Shown: piece after piece, positions 32,709 through 37,356 of the stretch
How positions within the stretch are numbered: position 1 is the first letter of the stretch
Layout: each line of letters starts with the position of its first letter
Assembly: GCA_947447355.1 (NCBI GenBank)
Contig: CANFJF010000035.1
Location: 1 to 37,356, forward strand
Direction: 5' to 3'
DNA length: 37,356 nucleotides
Source of the DNA: Comamonadaceae bacterium
GTDB lineage: Bacteria > Pseudomonadota > Gammaproteobacteria > Burkholderiales > Burkholderiaceae_C
The notes under the pieces: model-generated
Told to the model about the DNA's origin: nothing
Seen by the model: the letters and a program-made list of their open reading frames with translations, nothing else
Databases searched by the model: none
Program-made: the position numbers and the translations under genes

Positions 32709-35700
32709 ATGAACGCACCGCTGCCTGAGCACATCCGCAAGTCGCTGGAAACGGTCACCCTCGACGACAAGTATTCGCTTGACTATGGCTACGCCTTCAT
32801 GAGTGGGGTGCAAGCCTTGGTCAAGCTGCCAATGTTGCAGCGTCTGCGTGACCAGCAGCAGGGCAAGAACACCGCCGGCTTCATTTCCGGTTATCGCGGT
32901 TCCCCTTTGGGCGGTTACGACCAGGCTTTGTGGAAGGCCTCGAAGTACCTGAAAGCACAAAACATCGTCTTTCAGCCGGGCGTGAATGAAGAGCTTGCGG
33001 CTACCGCCGTCTGGGGCACGCAGCAGCTGGGGTTTGCGCCACCGGGCACCAACAAATACGACGGCGTGTTTGGCATTTGGTATGGCAAGGGTCCGGGCGT
33101 TGACCGCACCTCGGACGTTTTCAAGCACGCCAACATGGCGGGCACCACGCCTTGGGGCGGCGTGCTGGCAGTGGCCGGCGACGACCACGTCGCCAAAAGC
33201 TCGACCGCTGCGCACCAGAGCGACCACATCTTCAAGGCTTGCGGATTGCCGGTGTTTTTTCCGGCAAGTGTGCAGGAAATTTTGGACTTGGGCCTGCACG
33301 CGCTCGCCATGAGCCGCTACGCCGGCGTCTGGGCCAGCATGAAAACGATTCAGGAAATCGTCGAGTCATCTGCCAGCGCTTTGATTGATCCTGATCGTGT
33401 GCAGATCAAGCTGCCAACTGACTTTGTCATGCCGCCGGGTGGCGTGCACATTCGCTGGCCCGACGCGCCGCTGGAGCAAGAGCAGCGTTTGTTTGACTAC
33501 AAATGGTATGCGGCGCTCGCCTACATCCGCGCGAATCGGCTCAACTACAACGCGATTGAAGGCCCGAACGACCGACTCGGCCTGATGGCCAGTGGCAAGG
33601 CCTACAACGACACGCGCCAAGCCTTGGTCGACTTGGGTCTGGATGACGCCACCTGCCGCCAGCTCGGTATTCGCCTGCACAAGGTGGGCGTGGTGTGGCC
33701 CCTAGAAGCCCAGCTCACGCGCGAATTCGCCACCGGCTTGCAAGAAATTTTGGTCATCGAAGAAAAGCGCCAAGTGCTGGAGTACCAACTCAAAGAAGAG
33801 CTCTACAACTGGCGCGCTGATGTGCGGCCCAACGTCCTCGGTAAGTTCAACGAGGTCGAAGGGGACTTCAGCGGCGGCGAGTGGGGCATGTCCAATCCGG
33901 CAGCCAACACCTTGTTGCGCGCCAATGCCGATTTGTCACCCGCGCTGGTTGCCAAAGCCATCGCGACACGTCTCAAAAAGCTCAACTTAGACAGCGACAT
34001 GCGCGCCCGCATCGACGCCCGTCTGGCACTGATTGCCGCCAAAGAAAACGCCATGCAAGTGACTGTGGTGAATACGGAGCGCCCGCCCTGGTTTTGCTCC
34101 GGTTGTCCGCACAATACCTCCACTAAAGTGCCTGATGGTTCACGCGCCATGGCCGGTATCGGCTGTCATTACATGACGCTGTGGATGGACCGCAGCACCA
34201 TCGGCTTCACGCAGATGGGCGGCGAGGGCGTGCCTTGGGTTGGTCAGCAGCCGTTCACCCACGAGACGCATATGTTTGCGAACATTGGCGATGGCACTTA
34301 TTTCCACAGTGGTCTGCTGGCGATTCGTCAGAGCATCGCGGCAGGCGTCAACATCACTTACAAAATTTTGTACAACGATGCCGTGGCCATGACCGGCGGT
34401 CAACCTATAGGTGAGCGGCCTGAAGGCCATTCAGTGCTGCAAATTGCGCAGTCGATGCGCGCCGAAGGTGCTGTCAAAACCATTGTCGTGACCGATGAAC
34501 CGGAGAAGTACAACGGCGTGATTTTGGCCGAAGGCGTGACCGTGCATCACCGCGACGAATTGGACGCTATCCAGCGCCAGTTTCGTGAGATCAAAGGTTG
34601 CAGCATCATCATTTACGACCAGACCTGTGCCACTGAAAAACGCCGGCGCCGCAAGCGTGGCGCGTTGGTTGATCCTGCTGCCCGCGTGGTCATCAATGAG
34701 CTGGTGTGCGAAGGCTGCGGTGATTGCGGCGTGCAGTCCAACTGCCTTTCGGTCGAACCCCTAGAGACCGAATTCGGCCGTAAGCGCCAGATTAACCAAA
34801 GCACTTGCAACAAGGATTTTTCATGCGTTAAAGGGTTTTGCCCTAGCTTCGTGACGGTTGAAGGCGGACAACTTAAAAAGAAAGCGAAGGGCGACAACAA
34901 ACTCAATCCGTTTGACGATACCGCGTTGGGCGTCTTGCCGCTTCCCATCATTCCTTTATTAGACGGTTCAGATGGCCGCTTGGATCGAGTCTGGGGCGTT
35001 GTGGTGGCTGGCGTCGGCGGCACGGGTGTCATCACCATCGGCCAGTTGCTGGGCATGGCGGCGCACCTTGAAGGCAAAGGCATCGTCACCCAAGACGCGG
35101 CGGGCATGGCTCAAAAAGGCGGTAGCACGTGGAGCCATGTGCTCATCAGCCAGCTGCCCTCTGACATTTGCACGACGCGCGTGGGCATGGCCAGTGCCGA
35201 CCTCATCATCGGTTGTGACCCGATCGTGACGGCGCAAAAAGAAACCATGCTGCGCATGCTTGAAGGCAAAACCCATGTGGCGCTGAACGCGCACAGCACG
35301 CCGACAGCCGCTTTTGTGCACGACAGCCATTGGCAAAACCCCGGCAGCGCGTGTCAAACCGAAATCACCAAGGCCGTTGGAGCCGCTCAGGTCGGTGCGT
35401 TCAACGCCGACACAGCCGCATCGACATTGATGGGCGACAGCATTTACGCCAACCCGATGTTGCTTGGCTTCGCTTGGCAAAAGGGCTGGGTTCCGCTGGA
35501 CTTGGCGTCGCTGATGCGTGCGATTGAACTCAACGCCGTGGCTGTGGAACTAAACAAGGCCGCGTTCACATGGGGCCGGCGCGCTGCGCACGATCTCGCT
35601 TCTGTTGAAAAACTCTTGGCGCCCACGCAAGTCATTAGCCTGCCCACGCCGCGACAAGGACTTGACACTTTGGTAACACGCCGGGTTGAGTTTTTAACCG

Positions 35701-36329
35701 CCTATCAAAACGCGACCTACGCGCAACGCTACTCAGAGTTTGTCGCTCGCGTGACAACCGCTGAAGCTGCGCTGCCCGAAGTTGTTCGGGGCAAAAACTT
35801 GCTGAGCCAAGCCGTCGCGCGCGGTCTGTTCAAACTCATGAGCTACAAGGACGAGTACGAAGTGGCGCGCCTGCACACAGACACGGGTTTCGAAGACAAG
35901 ATCAAAGCCATGTTTGAAGGCGACTTCAAAATCAATTACCACTTGGCACCGCCCTTGCTGTCACCCAAAAACGACAAGGGTGAAATGCAAAAGCGGAAGT
36001 TTGGCCCGTGGATGACGAGCGGTTTCAAAGTGCTGGCCAGGCTCAAAGGTCTGCGCGGTACGCCCCTCGATCTGTTTGGCTACACCGCGGAACGCCAGAC
36101 CGAACGCGCGTTGATCGATGAGTACCGCGCCAGCATGGAAGAGGTCTTGGCCGCACTGAATGAGCACAACCATGCTGCGGCACTTGAGCTTGCGCGGATT
36201 CCGGAGCAGATCAAAGGCTTTGGTCATGTCAAAGAACGCCACTTGGCCGCTGCCCGTTTGACGTGGGCGCAAGCGCTGGATGCGTTCCGGGTCAGCGCTA
36301 AAGGTCAGCCGCTAGCGTTCAGCCGCTGA
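32709..36329 (+). CDS. Fused indolepyruvate ferredoxin oxidoreductase
   Basis: 1206-residue single-chain 2-oxoacid:ferredoxin oxidoreductase that oxidatively decarboxylates aryl-pyruvates to aryl-acetyl-CoA in aromatic amino acid breakdown. Order of regions: PFOR-type pyrimidine-binding domain (~35-250, FISGYRGSPLGGYD), linker domain (~320-450), TPP/thiolase part with FCSGCPHNTST (~463) and NIGDGTYFHSG (~526) plus YNDAVAMTGG, a cysteine-rich segment (Cys667, 670, 673, 679, 700, 706, 711) suited to an iron-sulfur cluster, the gamma domain (VVAGVGGTGVITIG, ~766-780), and a C-terminal DUF6537-type domain. GGAG lies 8 bases before ATG. It is divergent from lrp; its tail overlaps recX by 11 bases. 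Confidence 0.94.
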   Translation: MNAPLPEHIRKSLETVTLDDKYSLDYGYAFMSGVQALVKLPMLQRLRDQQQGKNTAGFISGYRGSPLGGYDQALWKASKYLKAQNIVFQPGVNEELAATAVWGTQQLGFAPPGTNKYDGVFGIWYGKGPGVDRTSDVFKHANMAGTTPWGGVLAVAGDDHVAKSSTAAHQSDHIFKACGLPVFFPASVQEILDLGLHALAMSRYAGVWASMKTIQEIVESSASALIDPDRVQIKLPTDFVMPPGGVHIRWPDAPLEQEQRLFDYKWYAALAYIRANRLNYNAIEGPNDRLGLMASGKAYNDTRQALVDLGLDDATCRQLGIRLHKVGVVWPLEAQLTREFATGLQEILVIEEKRQVLEYQLKEELYNWRADVRPNVLGKFNEVEGDFSGGEWGMSNPAANTLLRANADLSPALVAKAIATRLKKLNLDSDMRARIDARLALIAAKENAMQVTVVNTERPPWFCSGCPHNTSTKVPDGSRAMAGIGCHYMTLWMDRSTIGFTQMGGEGVPWVGQQPFTHETHMFANIGDGTYFHSGLLAIRQSIAAGVNITYKILYNDAVAMTGGQPIGERPEGHSVLQIAQSMRAEGAVKTIVVTDEPEKYNGVILAEGVTVHHRDELDAIQRQFREIKGCSIIIYDQTCATEKRRRRKRGALVDPAARVVINELVCEGCGDCGVQSNCLSVEPLETEFGRKRQINQSTCNKDFSCVKGFCPSFVTVEGGQLKKKAKGDNKLNPFDDTALGVLPLPIIPLLDGSDGRLDRVWGVVVAGVGGTGVITIGQLLGMAAHLEGKGIVTQDAAGMAQKGGSTWSHVLISQLPSDICTTRVGMASADLIIGCDPIVTAQKETMLRMLEGKTHVALNAHSTPTAAFVHDSHWQNPGSACQTEITKAVGAAQVGAFNADTAASTLMGDSIYANPMLLGFAWQKGWVPLDLASLMRAIELNAVAVELNKAAFTWGRRAAHDLASVEKLLAPTQVISLPTPRQGLDTLVTRRVEFLTAYQNATYAQRYSEFVARVTTAEAALPEVVRGKNLLSQAVARGLFKLMSYKDEYEVARLHTDTGFEDKIKAMFEGDFKINYHLAPPLLSPKNDKGEMQKRKFGPWMTSGFKVLARLKGLRGTPLDLFGYTAERQTERALIDEYRASMEEVLAALNEHNHAAALELARIPEQIKGFGHVKERHLAAARLTWAQALDAFRVSAKGQPLAFSR

Positions 36330-36801
36330 AATCGTCTTCGCTGAATTCGTATGCACTGGAGACGACGCGGCGAATAGCGTCAGAGCTAAAACCGCGTGCA
36401 GCTAAAAAGCGCATCTGCTTGCCGCGCTCAACGGCATCTGTCGCTGGCGCACCAAACTTCTTTTTCCAAACGCCGTGAGCCCGCTCGGCTTCACTGCCCT
36501 TGAGCGATTGCACCGCAGCGCTGACCGCTTCGGGTTGAAGGCCCTTGCCCTGAAGTTCGTGGCGGATGCGGGCTGCCCCAAAGCGGTTCGCGCGTCGATT
36601 CAAAACAGACTCAACGACGCGACTTTCGCTGATGAAATCTTTGGCCTGCAACTCGTCGAGCACTTTGGCGAGCTGGCCAGGCTCTTCTTCATGCACGGCC
36701 AGCTTGCGCTCCAACTCGGCTCGGGAATGCTCCCGGCCGGTGAGCAGGCGCAGCGCACGGCCCTTGAGCGACAAACAAAAACCCGTCGCCACAGCGTTCA
36801 C
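36319..36801 (-). CDS. recX: RecA regulator RecX
   Basis: RecX binds RecA filaments and limits their growth and activity. The 160-residue protein has the three tandem three-helix repeats of the family. Landmarks are LKGRALRLLTGREHSRAELERK, LQAKDFISESRVVESVLNRR and RFGAARIRHELQGKGL; the C-terminal repeat has MRFLAARGFSSDAIRRVV. The only reasonable start is GTG at 36801 (or GTG 36792), with no visible Shine-Dalgarno. It lies two codons after the stop of a 27-codon ORF in the same frame. That ORF has a strong Shine-Dalgarno, suggesting translational reinitiation. Downstream of recA as usual. Its end overlaps the convergent oxidoreductase gene. Confidence 0.92.
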   Translation of the reverse strand: MNAVATGFCLSLKGRALRLLTGREHSRAELERKLAVHEEEPGQLAKVLDELQAKDFISESRVVESVLNRRANRFGAARIRHELQGKGLQPEAVSAAVQSLKGSEAERAHGVWKKKFGAPATDAVERGKQMRFLAARGFSSDAIRRVVSSAYEFSEDDFSG

Positions 36802-36804
36802 CGA

Positions 36805-36888
36805 TTAGGCTGCCCGCCACAAGGCGATGGCCGCTTTTCTCAAGACGATAAAAACCCAGGCGCCGACTGTTGTTACTCGGTTAGACAT
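36805..36888 (-). CDS. 27-residue ORF between recA and recX
   Basis: ATG 36888 has a strong AGGAG (36898-36902) 9 bases upstream, the best ribosome site in the recA-recX gap. The peptide MSNRVTTVGAWVFIVLRKAA continues with ALWRAA, hydrophobic with basic residues. Its TAA is followed, in the same frame after one codon, by the GTG of recX. It may be a leader that delivers ribosomes to recX, a real micro-protein, or the relic of a longer recX N-terminus. I do not recognise it. Confidence 0.4.
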   Translation of the reverse strand: MSNRVTTVGAWVFIVLRKAAIALWRAA

Positions 36889-36937
36889 CACATTTAACTC
36901 CTGCATATAAAGAAAAGATTGAGTGGGTGGCTGAGGA

Positions 36938-37356
36938 TCAGGCTTTAACGAGCTTTTCGGCCTTGTCGGCTTTTTCTGGCTTCTCGGCTTTTTCTGGCTT
37001 TTCAATGGCGGTGGTTTGAATCAAGCGGATGCCGAGTGACTCACGCACCTTGTTTTCAATCTCGATCGCCAGCTCAGGGTTCTCTTTCAAGAATTCGCGT
37101 GAGTTGTCTCGACCCTGGCCGATTTTTTCGCCCTTGTAGGCATACCAAGCACCGGACTTTTCGACAATGTTACCGGCCACTCCGAGATCGAGCACCTCGC
37201 CGAGTCGGCTGATACCCTCGCCATACAGAATGTCGAACTCAGCCATCTTGAAGGGTGAGGCCACTTTATTTTTGACCACCTTGACGCGGGTTTCATTACC
37301 GATCACCTCGTCACCTTTCTTGATCGAGCCGATGCGGCGGATGTCCAAACGCACCG
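36938..37356 (-). CDS. recA: RecA recombinase, C-terminal part (gene runs off the window)
   Basis: RecA forms ATP-dependent filaments on single-stranded DNA for recombination and SOS induction. Only the last ~139 codons are present: [19 protein letters not shown], the DNA-binding-loop-following core, then the C-terminal domain [20 protein letters not shown] and [20 protein letters not shown]. The tail is a Glu-Pro-Lys/Glu-Ala-Lys rich extension with an EKPEKA repeat, in place of the short acidic tail of E. coli. The Walker motifs and start lie beyond the right edge. recX follows on the same strand. Confidence 0.96.
   Translation of the reverse strand, partial: VRLDIRRIGSIKKGDEVIGNETRVKVVKNKVASPFKMAEFDILYGEGISRLGEVLDLGVAGNIVEKSGAWYAYKGEKIGQGRDNSREFLKENPELAIEIENKVRESLGIRLIQTTAIEKPEKAEKPEKADKAEKLVKA
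36966..37000 (-). repeat. 18-bp-period tandem repeat in the recA tail
   Basis: TCGGCTTTTTCTGGCTT occurs at 36966-36982 and again exactly at 36984-37000, encoding the repeated EKPEKA-type hexapeptide of the RecA tail. This is a likely slippage-prone spot. Confidence 0.8.

Noticed and set aside
1..37356. CRISPR array, tRNA/rRNA genes, insertion sequences, phage genes
   Set aside because: No regularly spaced repeats, no RNA gene signatures, no transposase or integrase motifs and no terminal inverted repeats were seen around the accessory cluster.

Overview
The window looks like chromosomal DNA of a beta-proteobacterium of the order Burkholderiales, most likely Comamonadaceae. This is an inference from gene content: a large set of Bug/TctC-type solute-binding proteins, a fused indolepyruvate ferredoxin oxidoreductase paired with an Lrp regulator, adjacent recA and recX, and GC-rich codon use. 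It is densely packed, with no rRNA, tRNA, CRISPR array or insertion sequence that I can see.

Left core region (1-12505): the 3' part of a CaiB/BaiF CoA-transferase converges on glnE (glutamine synthetase adenylyltransferase). Divergent from glnE runs a yhdP-type giant AsmA-like envelope gene, then a membrane histidine kinase and a FixJ/DctR-type response regulator, joined by ATGA stop/start overlaps into one operon. A 46-residue membrane protein on the opposite strand shares a CATG start tetramer with mltA (lytic transglycosylase). An unrecognised 81-residue protein follows mltA.

Central accessory region (12597-25234): a catabolic cluster whose coding style looks less GC-rich by eye. Nine genes run leftward from 22889: TauD/TfdA dioxygenase, HpcH/HpaI aldolase, a second and different TauD-type dioxygenase, an isocitrate-lyase/PEP-mutase superfamily lyase with a catalytic Cys, a cytosolic CapA-like metallophosphoesterase, two TctC binding proteins, a GMC oxidoreductase and an aldehyde dehydrogenase. 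A divergent LysR regulator sits at the head. The shared promoter carries a perfect ATAC-N7-GTAT box and a degenerate copy 22 bp away, the classic LysR-type arrangement. A third TctC gene lies beyond LysR. The gene set reads as uptake of a carboxylated substrate, oxidative attack, alcohol and aldehyde oxidation, and two C-C cleavage steps. The substrate cannot be named from sequence, and I do not recognise this combination as a described pathway. It is the best candidate here for an undescribed system.

Right core region (25474-37356): a MacA-MacB-NodT-type tripartite efflux operon (leftward, overlapping genes); a polyphosphate kinase 2 gene overlapping tail to tail with a CHAD-domain (polyphosphate-binding family) gene; an Lrp/AsnC regulator divergent from a 1206-residue fused indolepyruvate ferredoxin oxidoreductase; and recX, a tiny ORF with a strong Shine-Dalgarno site, and the 3' end of recA, which is cut by the window edge.
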